Source of the DNA: Batillaria attramentaria
Taxonomy: Eukaryota; Mollusca; Gastropoda; Batillariidae
Reading direction: 5' to 3'
Length of the DNA: 64,000 nt
Assembly (NCBI GenBank): GCA_018292915.2
Contig: JACVVK020000470.1
Location: 317,501-381,500 of the forward strand
Below the pieces are notes generated by a model. The model did no database searches. It worked only from the letters and a program-made list of their open reading frames with translations, and was not told where the DNA came from. Positions 50,289 to 61,783 of this stretch are shown here, in pieces. Position numbers and translations under genes: made by a program. Position 1 is the stretch's first letter. Each line of letters starts with the position of its first letter.

Positions 50289-51813
50289 TCAGCTAAGCAA
50301 CTGCTGTCTTTTTCTTAACGCTAGGAAAATGTATAATGCCAGGTTCTTAACAGTATAATAGTTACTTGAGGCCATTAACAAAGTAAGACGAAAGCTGCAT
50401 GGATGGTTCCAAAATTTTTTAGGAATAAACCGGGTACGGATATCTGAAAGACTAGGACAGTATAAAAGAAAATGTAACTCGTCTTCAATACCAAGCTGAC
50501 ACAGTGGGCATATTTTACTCCGAGGTTCAGCATCAGCGTAACGCAGGCTATGTACTTTAATCGGTGAGACGCCAAACCTGAACCTTATCAAACCAGTTCG
50601 AATGATGTGGCTCTGTACATGACTGAACAGTGAACTCAGTGACCAAGTAGACTTAAATGAATGGAAGAAATCAAAACGCTCCTTTGTTGATATATCGAAA
50701 TGCCAGTCTTGTTGGTAACATTCCTGCAGCCTACATTTAAATACTGAAAGAAAATGTTTTGGGTCGCCAACACCCTGACTTTGCCACACAAAGCCAGAGC
50801 CATAACGATACAACAAAAAACAGATGGAGGAAGCCCAAGTATTTTTGTTTTGATTATGCATGTTTAAGAGCATATTATAAGCTTTCAGAGGCAATCTATT
50901 GTGAGGCATGCTCAGTAAGCGCAGCCAGTACTTAATACACTTTACATAAACATTAACATACAATGGATATCTCCTGCATTCTCCATAGACAAGTGTATTA
51001 GGTGTTCTAAAGCTTACATTCAGAAATCTCTTTAGGGCGAATAAATGTACGGCTTCTATAGGCTTTAGATTCGTCTGTATACCCCAAACTTCAGCTGCAT
51101 ATGTCAAAATAGGTTGAATCTGAATATCAAACAACTTGAAGAACACAGATGGAGAATGCTCACCAATTGACCATAATAATCTAAAAATCCCAAGTAAACC
51201 TTTCTTTGCCCGACCTGCCATGTCATTCATTGTATGTGAAAACGCCAGACGAGTTGACAAAAAGACACCCAAATACTTATAAGAATTTACAATACTCAAA
51301 CTCTGATTACCATATACCCACCTTTCACGAAAAGAAATAGGGCCACCATTTCTAAAAATGACAACGTTCGACTTCTCAAGATTAACCATCAATCCCAAAC
51401 GTTTAGACGTATTCCAAAGGATGTTCAACTGGTTTTGAAGGCCACTGACAGTGTCAGATGTTAAAGCAACATCATCAGCAAACAACAATAAATGTATTTC
51501 AATAATGTCTGGATAAAGTTGTATACCATGTTTCCCATTACTATGTATGTCATCAGCCAGTACATTGATAAACAATGAGAACAGGACCGGACTGCAGGTT
51601 TCCCCTTGCTTTAAGCCGCGCGGGCATAAAAATGCGTCAGTTATATCACCACCCACCCTCACTCTTGCCTTTACTATATTATACATACTTTTAATAGCAT
51701 TATACATTTTGCCCTTTATTTTGTACTTTTTCAAGACTAACCATAGCTTCTCATGAACCACCGAGTCGAACGCTTTTTTAAAATCAATAAAAGCAACGTA
51801 TAGTTTTTTATGT
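50289..51813 (-). pseudogene. LINE ORF2, 3' part: reverse transcriptase catalytic core and zinc-knuckle C-terminus
   Basis: This continues the frame after the frameshift. The A-motif FIDFKKAFD lies around 51770-51800. It is followed by PRGLKQGETCSPVLFSLFIN and the catalytic LLFADDVAL box with its Asp pair, then a thumb region. Near the end, CPLCQLGIEDELHFLLYC gives a C-x2-C...H...C zinc-binding pattern common at LINE C-termini. The frame is uninterrupted for 490 codons from its first Met. Confidence 0.92.
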
Positions 51814-53120
51814 TTAAACTAACTGCTTCTGGACAAGGGAGACTAAAGTAAAGATCTGATCGACTGTACTATACTTTTTACGGAAGCCAGCTTGTGCTTC
51901 ATTGATCACACTGTTGTCTTCAAGCCATTTGGTTAGCCTTTTATTCAACACGTAACTATATAGTTTACTACAAATATTCAACAGCGATATTCCTCTATAA
52001 TTATCCGGACTGCTAGGGTCACCTTTCTTGTAAAGAGGTAAAAGAAGAGACTCGGACCAGGCCTCAGGATATGTGCCAGCAGTAAACAACACATTAAAAA
52101 ACTTCACTAAGAATGGGACAATACGGGAAGAAGAGTTCTTAAAAAATTCACCTATTAAACCGTCGGGACCTGGAGCTTTGCCATTTTTTAATGCCTGGAT
52201 TGCATCTTTAACTTCAGCTACGGAAATAACAGATTCCAAGACATCACAGCAAACGTCCGCATCAACATTGCTTACATCAACATTACCATCAACACCATCA
52301 CCATCATCTTCATCAGGCAAACTATCATCTGGAGGTGTATTAAATACAGCCTTGAAATGGTGAAACCATTCATCAGATGAAATCTTGTTCTGTACTGGAC
52401 ACTTAGACAAGACAGACTTGACAGTACCCCAGAATGTCTTGGGATCATTACTACAATCATGAAGAGTATCTAGGATATTTCTTTTAAAGGTTGATTTCTT
52501 AGACTGCAATAACTGCTTATATTCTTTTCTTTTTTGAATGTAACTAAGTCTATTTTCATCAGTATGACTCATTTTAAACGCACGTAGCTTTTTGCGCAAC
52601 ACAGTCCTATTTTCCTTACATTCTAAGTCAAACCATTGCTGCGGTTTCTCATTACCAATATTCATTGTTTTCTTCATACAGTCACCTGCTAAAAACAGAC
52701 AATCATTAAATTTACTAAGAGCAGCATTAATGTCAAATTCAATGCGATCCATGGCATCCTTCAGCATTTCTTCAAACTGACTTGAAAAAAGAATGTTGTC
52801 AAATATTGCTTTTTTATCACTGTTCCATACAAACTTGGTGAGCTGAAAAGATACTGGCAAACACCTCTTAGGTACATCAAAATGACTAGGAAATGACATC
52901 AACAGCTCCACTGGCATGTGTTTAGAATCAATTCTCGCTACTACATTTAGAGAATGACAATACTGAACTAGTTCCTGTGACACAATGAAATAGTCAATAA
53001 CGCTGCAGCCTGTTGATGATATGTAGGTAAAGTTGCCAACTTTATCTCCTGACAGCACACCATTCAAGATCGACAAACTAAACTGTTCACAGACATTCAG
53101 CAGGTACCTTCCAAAAGCAT
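51814..53120 (-). pseudogene. LINE ORF2, 5' part: endonuclease C-terminus and start of reverse transcriptase
   Basis: The open frame holds the end of an apurinic endonuclease domain (TGCSVIDYFIVS, DSKHMPVE), a linker, then RT motifs NGKAPGPDGLIGEFF, PLYKKGD, NYRGISLLN and EAQAGFRKKYSTVDQ. It stops just before the catalytic A motif. An extra T near 51816 explains the stop: the following frame continues directly with the FIDFKKAFD A-motif. Missing its N-terminus and frameshifted, this copy is not competent as it stands. Confidence 0.9.
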
Positions 53121-53141
53121 TAATAGTTACACAAAGGCGCA

Positions 53142-53640
53142 GAAAGCAGGATGCTTCCTGTTGCTGAAAATATTTAGATTTTCACCCAGTGCCAGTACAT
53201 CACTATGTGAGAAATGTTTTAATCTAGGGACCCCTTACACTAGAGTGGCCGGATGTGCCATTTTGCCTGAGGGACAGCAAGCATGACCTTTTGTGTGACT
53301 GTAGAAATAGAATACTAATCAGTAATGTCTGCACAGAATGCATAGGGATAAACGCTGCAGATCCATAGTACGCTGTAACCCTGTTTGGGAGAAAAGAGAT
53401 CTAATGCCAGATGTTGTTCACCAAGGGGCGCCTCAGAATAGACTGCACTGATTTAGTATATGCTTATGTACAGTAATCAGGCCTATTTTATCATTCCTTG
53501 CTTTGCTTTCCAGATTTTGTTCACAGAGTTACGTGCATGCATTTGTACTTGTTCATTTCTCTGTGCACTTGAAAGATATGTGATACCCCAGAGCAATACA
53601 TGTACAAAATAAACTACTGCACTTCGTATACCTCTGTGTT
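53142..53640 (+). other. Likely distal part of the PRR11-like 3' UTR, beyond the LINE
   Basis: Sequence after the right-hand LINE target duplication. It holds an AATAAA at 53608-53613 followed by a GT-rich stretch (about 53630-53650), the usual layout of a poly(A) site. With the LINE removed this signal would lie about 800 bases after the stop codon. This is inference; transcript data would decide. Confidence 0.35.
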
Positions 53641-54849
53641 TGTGTTTTGTGATACGTCAACCTCTGATTTCAAAGTTCTTCACAAATTTTGTTTGTTTTC
53701 ACCCATAAGGGATAATGTCAATGAAAAGGTCATCAGAAACATCAGCTGGGTTTTGAACTCAGGACCTGAGCGGTGAAAGTCCAGCGCTGCTCAAGAGAAA
53801 CATTCATGTAACTGCAACAACACACAGTTTCTGCCAAATTTTCGATGATGGGGGAAGATTTTGGTTGGCAGCATTTATCCGCAACCATGCAAGGAATGAA
53901 CCAATCAAGGAATGACGCAGACACGCATAACTCAAGAAATAATAGTTTGAAAATCTGCTGTTAGAAAACTGCAGCATGTCAGGCACCAAGTCAACAAAAG
54001 CAGTTATGATGCAGCACTGAGCAGTGCATTCATTTACACGATATGGCATGATAATGCTTGCATGAGACATCCCATACAGTATGCGGCCATTCATGAGTCA
54101 CTTGTAAGTTGGCACGCAAACCAGCGAAGCAATCAATGCAAATAATGTAACCTCATCCCTCCGTTTTTTTTTTGTTTGTTTTTTTTTTTTTTGGGGGGGG
54201 GGGGGGGGGTAGTGCCGGAGCAGCGTTTGCATCTAGCACACTAGTTTCGTGTGTCGTCTGACATTTATCTAGAGCCAACAAATTAGTTGTTCTGGGATTT
54301 TGGGAGGGGGGGGGGGACCCAAAGCCGGGTCTTGGAGCGTGCATTGTGACTTGTTCTATGATGTGGACGAAAGACTTGACTGTGGCGGACGGGTCGCCGT
54401 CAGTTTTGAAACGGGGATGTTACTTACACAGTAGCTTGGACAGGTCTTGCTTGGTTCACCTGGTCAGTCAGAAGACAGGAAATTTCACGCTGTCTAACAT
54501 ACCAAAGAAAAATAACCAGAGGAAACACTGAACAACCAAAAGCCGCAGCAGCAACAATACAGAAACAAGCACCCCCCCCCCCCCCCCCCCCATCCCCACC
54601 CCCCTAAACTTGAAATGCAGCAACTCACTTTGGAAGATCTATAGTAATCATACACCCCCCCCCCCTCTCACACACACACACACACACACACACACTGGCC
54701 GGGACACAATGATGTGTCAGAGCGAATGTCGGTGCCATTTCATGTGGAGGCTAGTCTGCCAATTTAATTTGTGTGTCTTCTGACATTTTGCTTTGAAATA
54801 CGACCCTCCAGCCCACGGCGTCCACACCACCAGTCGGCCACACTGAAAT
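53641..54849. other. Intergenic DNA with homopolymer runs
   Basis: Contains T and G runs near 54171-54210, C runs at 54572-54591 and 54655-54665, and a CA tract at 54670-54693. No gene recognised. Confidence 0.5.
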
Positions 54850-55042
54850 TTTGTGTCAGTGTGTGTGCCAGTGTAGTGTGTGTGTGTGCGCGCGCGTGTG
54901 TGCCAGTGTAGTGTGTGTGTGTGTGTGTGTGTGCGTGGCATGGCGCGCGGCGGCTAGTCACTGAGTGTGTGTGTGTGTGTGTGTCACTGAGTGTGTGCCA
55001 CGGTGTGTGTGCGTGCCAGTGTGTGTGTGTGTGTGTGTGTGC
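54850..55042. repeat. TG microsatellite with inserted words
   Basis: TG tract broken many times by CCAGTG, CACTGAG and CCACGG words. Confidence 0.9.
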
Positions 55043-57057
55043 AGTGCTGCTGTTTTCGTTTGTGTGTTCGTTTGTTTGTTTCAAGTTCCCAGCTGCCTGT
55101 GCCCACGCCGGGCACGGTCTGAAAACCGCCCCGGCATGACTCCGTGCCCTCCCTTTCCCCTTTCAGTGCATTTCTATACACGAAATGGAGCATTCTCCGC
55201 CAGCCGCTGTGCTGCCGTAGCCGGCACTGACATATAATACGTTGTTTGCGGAGCGGTTGTGGCGTTTTGTGCGTGTGCGAGGAGAGTGATCAGTTTGCAC
55301 CGTGACCCGGCTCCCAGGCTACCGCACTGTCTATCATCATACCTCGCCGCACTGATAAAATGTACATATTCTCCATATACACTAGCAATAATATTCCGCT
55401 CGGCGGTGACATACCGGCTCTAAAAAGATGCCTGTTGGGTTCGGTTAGGTTCGGCTGATGCTGCAACCGTCACAGTCAGTGCGACCAGAACCTGAGCAAG
55501 TGTATACTTCGCTATACATGCTGAATGGTGCAGGGGAGCTAAGACACCGCAAGTGACTACTGAGGAATTTTTATCGAGTTGCTCGGAGGTCGCTGGCATT
55601 TCTTGCGGCCGCACACTGAGAACGATAGCTTCTGTTCCTACGTCCTGACGTCTGCTTCAGTGTAGCAGCATGCCACCGTTGCCCCAGCCGCGAGATCGCG
55701 AGTGAGAGAATAAGAACTTGGCAAGGGCATCATCATAGCCTGGGTCCTCATCATTGATAATCTGGCTGGCACCCTCCCTCAGCTCGCGCCACACTCCGTG
55801 TTTTGTTGCGGTCCCGCCTCATCTGGGTCGCTGTCTGCTCACTGGATGGAGCGATTCCCTCCGTAGCTTGCTGTGCCGACAGAGGTTTAGGACTGTCAAT
55901 GCTCGACCTGACGGGGAAACTGTCAGCTTGACCGGCTGGCTTGAAGATTTTTTGGCGTGACTGACGACGGCGTGAGCCAGTGACATAAGGGTAAGAACCT
56001 TCTGCCGGTATGGCTGTTTTGTAACAGTGTCTCTGCCTCTTCATTGTCTCTCAGTCTATCCGAGGCTATCCCTGTCAGAGTGTGACGATGTGGCAGTGCG
56101 GTGTGCGCGCGCCGTCAGTCAGTGCAGCATAAAGACACTGAGATACTGACTTTCTCAGTGTCCATGGGAAATACTCTCTCCCTCTCTCTCTCTCTCTCTC
56201 TCAGTTGTCACTCACTGATGAGTTTCTTTCAGTCGAAAACTCGGCCGGCGCCCGACCCCCCCAAAAGTCTCTCAGTCTCGGCGGCCGGTGCCCTGTGGTA
56301 GTAACGACTTGATGTGAAATGCACCAACTGTACCATGTATGTCAGGAACGACAAAACAAGTAAACCTTCCACACCAAACACTGCGGCCGTGGATTAGTTC
56401 ACACTTTGAGCACCAGCCGGCGCTGTACCACTCGGTACTTCTAGCTTAGTTCAGAACCACAGCGGTGCAACCGGCTTCTCTTCAGTATAGAGCTGTGTGT
56501 AAATCCACTGTCGTATTGGCCGTAAAAGGCCGCAATAAGCGCTGCAACTGATGGATGTTTTATGCACTTAAGCCCTTTCACCATAAAATGTGCTGATGCA
56601 TGATGTTCGGCGGTTTTGCATTATGATAGCCTGGTGCATCTGCACTCTTCTCAGTGCACTGCACCCGGCCATGGCCGGTAACGTGATGGTGAGTCTGCAC
56701 TATATCGATTTTTACTGACGGGAAAACACCGCACATACAGCGAGACAGTGTTCTTAGCGGCGGTCCAAGATGTCACCACTGAGACGGAGAGTCAGTCGCA
56801 CCACGTGTCAAGTTGTCAGTCGGGCGGTCACAGTATTGAAAACCGGTTAGTGATCTGATGATTTTACAAGATTCGAGAAATCCTTAGGACCGGAATAGTT
56901 TTAAAATGACGATGGTCTGGTCGGTTTGGCATTTTGGATCTGCCGTGTCTCCACTGATGCCGGAGATCGTCGGATACTTGAAAACCCGGCTCTACAGTGC
57001 TGCAGGGACACGCGAATCTCCTTTCTGTCTGCCCTTTCTCTCAACCTTTTTTCGTCA

Positions 57058-57089
<32 letters not shown>

Positions 57090-57159
57090 GAGCGGTGAGT
57101 TATACTGATAGCGCGTTGGACCGGCGTAGTCGCTACTGACTCAACGTCCGCCACCCCTC
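55043..57159. other. Intergenic zone rich in CAGT/ACTG/CCGG words
   Basis: No gene, RNA or mobile element could be named. Between 56114 and 56165 alone CAGT or ACTG occurs five times. A G run lies at 57059-57088. Confidence 0.5.
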
Positions 57160-57401
57160 AGTGTCGCAGCGGTAAAGCGGCTTGGGTTGGAGCCCAGCTT
57201 GGGCTTGTAATATGATACCTAGCGGTTTTCAAGTTCCGGCCGGCTACCGGGCTGCTCATCGGAGGTTTCTCTCCGGGCTGTCCGGCTTTCCGCCTCCCCC
57301 AGCAAAATTGAAAATAGGATGGGTTTTGGGTGGCGACGCACCGAGGCTGCGCGCTTTCCCCGAGGGATGCAGCCCGAATTTCCATAAGGGACAATACAGT
57401 T
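57160..57401 (+). mobile_element. Probable tRNA-headed SINE, another family
   Basis: Starts near CAGTGTCGCAGCGGTAAAGC with a GGGTTGGAGCCC segment reminiscent of a B box. It shares CTCTCCGGGCTGTCCGGCTT-type sequence with the body of family 3 and ends before an A-rich run at 57402-57425. Confidence 0.5.
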
Positions 57402-57974
57402 AAAAAACAAAAAAACAAAAAAATAAAACTTTGAGTCAGTTGTTATTGTCTGGCGTTCAGTTTATGAACACAACAACGACAGTCTCGTCAGTGCCTTCGA
57501 GATTTTGAACCCCGCGTACCCATCTCGCGACATGGTACCACATCATGATAGCTGTAAAATATATCTAGTACTGCGCACCGCATTGCTCGTGGCGTATTCA
57601 CTGCTAAAAACTCAGTGTACGACACTGATCATTCGATCAAAACAACTGTTTCCGAACTGTACTGATTCAGTTGGGGTTCCAAGTACATGTAATACAAAAA
57701 AAAAAAAAAAACGTTGAAAAATTCCATTCCGCTAGGCCGACTATGGACTCTCTTGAGAGTTAGACGAAGCTGAAGGTGCCCAGCGCCGCAACAGCGGCGG
57801 TTCTTCGTTCCTTAGGAACAAGAAGATAATGCATTATGACAGGGCAAGTGTATGAAGGTAGCCATGTGTTTTCCTAATGCCCGGAGGGGGAGGGGGTGGG
57901 GGGGGGAATGAACCGCTTCATTTCTAGACCGCAACATGCTAGACACGGAGGAGAATGTTAGGGTGCCTTCACAT
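57402..57974. other. Intergenic DNA, no gene recognised
   Basis: A-rich start, then unique sequence with an A run near 57697-57711 and a G-rich stretch at 57885-57907. Confidence 0.5.
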
Positions 57975-58327
57975 CTCATTCAGTTCGGGTCAGTTCACAC
58001 CGATGCTCAATGTTTTTTCTGGCCGCTCAGTCCAGACAGTATATGACTGATGTATGTACTTCCGCGACCCAATCCTGATTGGCTCCCCTCCGTGCTCAGT
58101 TGTAATCCAGCATAGACCATCAATGAGTTAGAGTCCAGATTTTGCGAAAAATACACCCGGCGTTTTCCTCCTACAACTTTACAACTGTTGTGTGTGTGTG
58201 TGGGGGGGGGGGGGGGGGGCATTTGTGCGGTGGTCCGTTTTCATCGCAGAATGAGATAAGTTTGGCAGTTTGAATGCTGTGTCAGTGTCATTTGTCAGTG
58301 TCAAGACCGCTTGCGCGCGCGCATCAG

Positions 58328-58341
58328 TGTGTGTGTGTTAC

Positions 58342-58388
<47 letters not shown>

Positions 58389-58394
58389 CACGGT

Positions 58395-58447
<53 letters not shown>
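58328..58447. repeat. TG/GA microsatellite
   Basis: TG tract interrupted by TTACGG and CCACGG, followed by a GA tract. Confidence 0.93.
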
Positions 58448-58449
<2 letters not shown>

Positions 58450-58576
58450 ACTGATATCACTCCATCTAGTTCTGTGGCCGCTGAGAGTGACGATTGAAAC
58501 CACGCCCCCAAATCTTTGAAGTCAATTTCCTTACTGAGTCTAAAAAAACCTTCTTAGCTGATCAGTCACAACCCTC

Positions 58577-58578
<2 letters not shown>

Positions 58579-58647
<69 letters not shown>
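58579..58647. repeat. CA microsatellite
   Basis: Pure CA tract within the spacer of the 57975-59152 inverted repeat. Confidence 0.95.
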
Positions 58648-58648
<1 letters not shown>

Positions 58649-58651
58649 GTC

Positions 58652-58750
58652 TTAACTCTTTGACGACGGAGCGCAATTTCTGACACACGATTTCCTACAG
58701 CATGGGTATATTAACGCTCCGTCGTCAAAGAGTTAATATACCCATGCTGT
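58652..58750. repeat. Interleaved pair of inverted repeats
   Basis: Order A (58652-58673), B (58697-58714), A' (58715-58736), B' (58733-58750). A' is the complement of A and B' the complement of B, with A' and B' overlapping slightly. The two stems therefore cross instead of nesting. Confidence 0.8.
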
Positions 58751-59661
58751 TTCCGCGCACTCAACTGTCAAGCAGTCTTCGTCAGGTTTTTGACACGGAC
58801 AAATGACACTGACACAGCATTCAAACTGCCAAATTTATATCTCATTCTGCGATGAAAACGGGCCACCGCACAAATGCCCCCCCCAAAAAAAACAAAAAAC
58901 AAAAAAACAAACAAACAAACAAACAAACAACAACAACAAAAACCAAACAAACAAGTTGTAGGGGGGAAACGATGTATTTTTCGCAAAGTCTAGGCTCTAA
59001 CTCAGTGGTGGTCTATGCTGGATTATAACTGAGCACGGAGGGGAGTCAATCAGGCTTGGGCCGCGGAGGTACATACATCAGTCATATCCTGTCTAGTCTG
59101 AGCGGCCAGCAAAACACTGAGCATCGGTGTGAACTGACCCGAACTGAATGAGCAGTGGGGTAGCTGTTTTGTCTTTACCCTGTTCGTGAACCAGGAAGTG
59201 CATGAATACTATAACCGAACCCCTGCTAAAACCGAGTGCATATGGTGAAAATACAATATCAGTTACAGGGACCCTCTCCCCCCAGGCCGTCATTTTGTAG
59301 AGTAGCCTCTCGCAGCATCACAGCGGGTGCATAATCTCTGGGCTATCAGCAGGCTGCCTGGCATCATGCGTATGTACGGGGGGGAGTTGATACCTCTCTC
59401 TCGCTCTGCACTGGGCGCGGGCAAAGCCTTTACCATGGTTTGCTCTCATGACATGGAGATAACAGGTCCCGGATGGGTTCCGAGTATTTTTCTTACTTTT
59501 TGTTTTGTTTTGTTTTGTTTTGCGCTTGTTTGTTTCCTCGCGCTTTCTGTGGAACTGACATCGCCATTCGGTTGACTTTGGGGTGTGTCACCCGCACATA
59601 GAAATGGACATCGAGTTGAGTTCGACCTCTTCCCCCCCCCCCCCCCCTTCCGTCCCCCTTT

Positions 59662-59775
59662 CTCCTTCCGGCTGGGAGCAAATATTTGTGCTGGCCTTTT
59701 TCTCGTTGTCCCGTCTTTGATATCACTCATGCATGGTGGAAAAGGACGTTCAACTCCCAAACATCCACCCCACCC
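59662..59775 (+). mobile_element. SINE family 1, 3' part only
   Basis: Begins at the end of the tRNA-like head (TTCCGGCTGGGAGCAAATA) and keeps the family body including GGTGGAAAAGGACGTT and the CCAAACATCCACCCC end. The 5' head is missing. Confidence 0.75.
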
Positions 59776-60034
59776 CTACCATACTCTCTCTCTCCCTCCC
59801 CCTCCGATACACCCTTCCCCTCCCCGTCTCACCGTCCGCGACCCTGGCTGCCCAGCCGACTGATGGGGGAGTAAGTTGTTTCTGTGTACTGCTGTTAGTC
59901 TGTGTGTCTGCCCGGCACACCCAAGGCGTGGACTAGACTGATGGGTGGTGCATTTGGTAGGCCGGGGAAGGGCCGTACTTGTGGTCACACGCTTCACCTT
60001 TCCTCTTCATCATTCCTGTTCGGAGGGTAGGGGT

Positions 60035-60180
60035 GACTGAGTGGGTGGGTGTTTGAGGGTTTGGACGTAACTTCCTTTTCCACCACATAAGGGTGAATCA
60101 AAGACGGCGGGAGCAACGAGAAAAAGCCCAACACAAATATCTGGCCCCAGCCCGCAATTGAACCGCTCACGAACGAACCG
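60035..60180 (-). mobile_element. SINE family 1, partial copy with small insertions
   Basis: Minus-strand copy recognisable from GTGGGTGTTTGAGGGTTT and CTTTTCCACCACATA. Compared with the 3178-3340 copy it carries extra short words near 60068-60072 (AACT), 60107-60112 (CGGGA) and 60165-60178. The tRNA-like head is lost. Confidence 0.7.
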
Positions 60181-60487
60181 AACACTGGGTGTGTGCGTAT
60201 GTAGTGGTGGTGGTGGTGGGGGGGGGGGACGTGATCACAGTGGTGGTGTGGTGTGGTGTGGTGTGGTGTGGTGTTTGATCCGTCTTGACTGTGTTGTTGT
60301 AACCTCAGTGTTGCTTTTTGTGTGGTTCTCCTGCTGCCACATCATCGGTGATTTCAAGTGCTGTCCGCCCAAGCCTGCACTCCAAGGATAGACTCTCAGT
60401 GAGAGCAAAAGCCGACAGTGAACAGCCGATCAGTGCATGTCACCGCTGACAGTCACAGCGTGAACTGACCTGAGGCAGTGCTGGATG

Positions 60488-60694
60488 GGAGGGTGTTTTG
60501 GAATTTTACGTCTTTCAGTTTCCACCACACAAGGGTGATATCAAAGACGGGGCAACGAGAACTGAAGAGACCAGCACAAATATTGGCCCCAGCCGGGATT
60601 CGAACTCACGACTGACGAACCCGAGCCGCACTGCATTGAGAGTCCAACCGGCCGCTCTACCGACGGTTCGGCTATCCCGGCTACCCCACTACCC
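60488..60694 (-). mobile_element. SINE family 1, complete copy expanded by small insertions
   Basis: Flanked by CAGTGCTGGATG at 60476-60487 and 60695-60706, so both ends are real. It is 207 bp, against 163-175 bp for the other complete copies. The excess is spread as about six 4-8 bp insertions containing CAGT, CTGA, CACTG, CCGG or CGG. Confidence 0.85.
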
Positions 60695-60706
60695 CAGTGC
60701 TGGATG

Positions 60707-61165
60707 TGTTCGTGGATCGTCGACTGAGAGTGAAAGATAAGGTAGGTGGTGTAAGTCTTCAGCGAAGTCCAAGCAAAGTCTCTAGCTCTGCTGCGCTTTA
60801 CACATAAAGTTAAATATATCTAGTATAGTGTAGCTATTAGAGTCCGCTTCAACCTTACTCAGTCGTACAACAGGCGGGGGCTGGGAAGAGGAAGGAGGGA
60901 GGGGGGGGGGGTGTCTTGATTTGTCGAATTTGTCTTCTTATAGTCCTATTACCGTGGAAACGGAAATCTGGGTCCCCCGCTCAGCCTCTCTCAAATCGTA
61001 GTTAGTCCGTGACTGAGTACAGCTCCGATCCGGTTCACCTTTTTTTTTTGCCGCGAATTAGCCTTTGTTGCTTGCGCGGCGTTAAGCCCTAAATAACTAA
61101 CTAACTAACTCACCTCTTTCTCCCGGCATGATTTGTATGTGATTGTTTTCCACTCCATCTCGGTC
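60707..61165. other. Intergenic DNA before the fold-back element
   Basis: Unique sequence with a G run at 60901-60910 and TAAC repeats at about 61092-61109. No gene seen. Confidence 0.5.
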
Positions 61166-61202
61166 CATTCCCGTTCCGGGGGCCTCGCAACCCTGTACCC
61201 GG

Positions 61203-61783
61203 GTCCTCGCTTCTCTTGGCCCCTTACTTACGATGACGGCCAAGTCGGACTAACCGAGACCGAACCGAGCTAAGTGATACCTAAGACGGGAAAAAAAAAA
61301 TACTCGGTGACAAGGAAAGTGGACAGTTGCGAACAACGTTGAGGTCCCAGTGTTATTTCACAGTGTGCACAGAAGCGATGAAAACTGTCGCATTTTACCA
61401 GCACAGTACATTTTCAGCCTGTTTAGAGATTTCCTGCATGAGTTGTCCCTCGTGCATACACAGACCCGCAGCAAGCATGCATTTTTCGTGGGAGCTTTGT
61501 GCTCTGCCACGAAAAATGCGTGCTTGTTGCGGCAAGGGAGACAACACATGCAGGCAATACTCTTTAACCAGGCTGAAAATGTACTGTGCTGGTAAAATGC
61601 GACAGTTTTCATCGCTTCTGTGCACACTGTGAAATAATACTGAGACCTCAAAGTTGTTCGCAACTGTGCACTTTCCTTGTCACCGAGCATTTTAATTTGT
61701 TCCTTCTTAGGTATTATTTAGCTCGGCTCGATCTCGGTTAGCCCGACTTAGCCGTCATCGCAGGGGCCAAGAGAAGCGAGGAC
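61203..61783. mobile_element. 581-bp hairpin (fold-back) element nested in the left arm
   Basis: Two arms of about 285 bp (61203-61490 and 61500-61783) are near-perfect reverse complements, starting GTCCTCGCTTCTCTTGG and ending CCAAGAGAAGCGAGGAC, with almost no spacer. It is flanked by CCGG on both sides. The matching arm of the outer element has a single CCGG and no insert. Confidence 0.85.

Larger units (their letters stand above)
50166..53128 (-). mobile_element. 5'-truncated non-LTR retrotransposon (LINE) with 13-bp target duplication
   Basis: Bounded by the direct repeat ACACAAAGGCGCA at 50153-50165 and 53129-53141. Reading the minus strand, it starts inside the endonuclease domain and runs through reverse transcriptase to a Cys/His C-terminus. 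A minus-strand AATAAA lies near the 3' end, and the terminal run on the sense strand is T-rich rather than poly(A). The exact duplication and a single frame lesion indicate a recent insertion. The clade was not determined. Confidence 0.92.
57975..59152. repeat. Large inverted repeat, arms about 340-365 bp
   Basis: Left arm 57975-58312 and right arm 58787-59152 are reverse complements with moderate divergence (for example CAGTTCGGGTCAGTTCACAC matches its complement near 59122-59141). The 474-bp spacer holds TG and CA tracts and a smaller interleaved inverted repeat. It may be a fold-back or MITE-type element. Confidence 0.75.

Noticed and set aside
52073..52363. Plus-strand frame inside the LINE
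   Set aside because: It is the complement of the reverse transcriptase frame and has no motif of its own.
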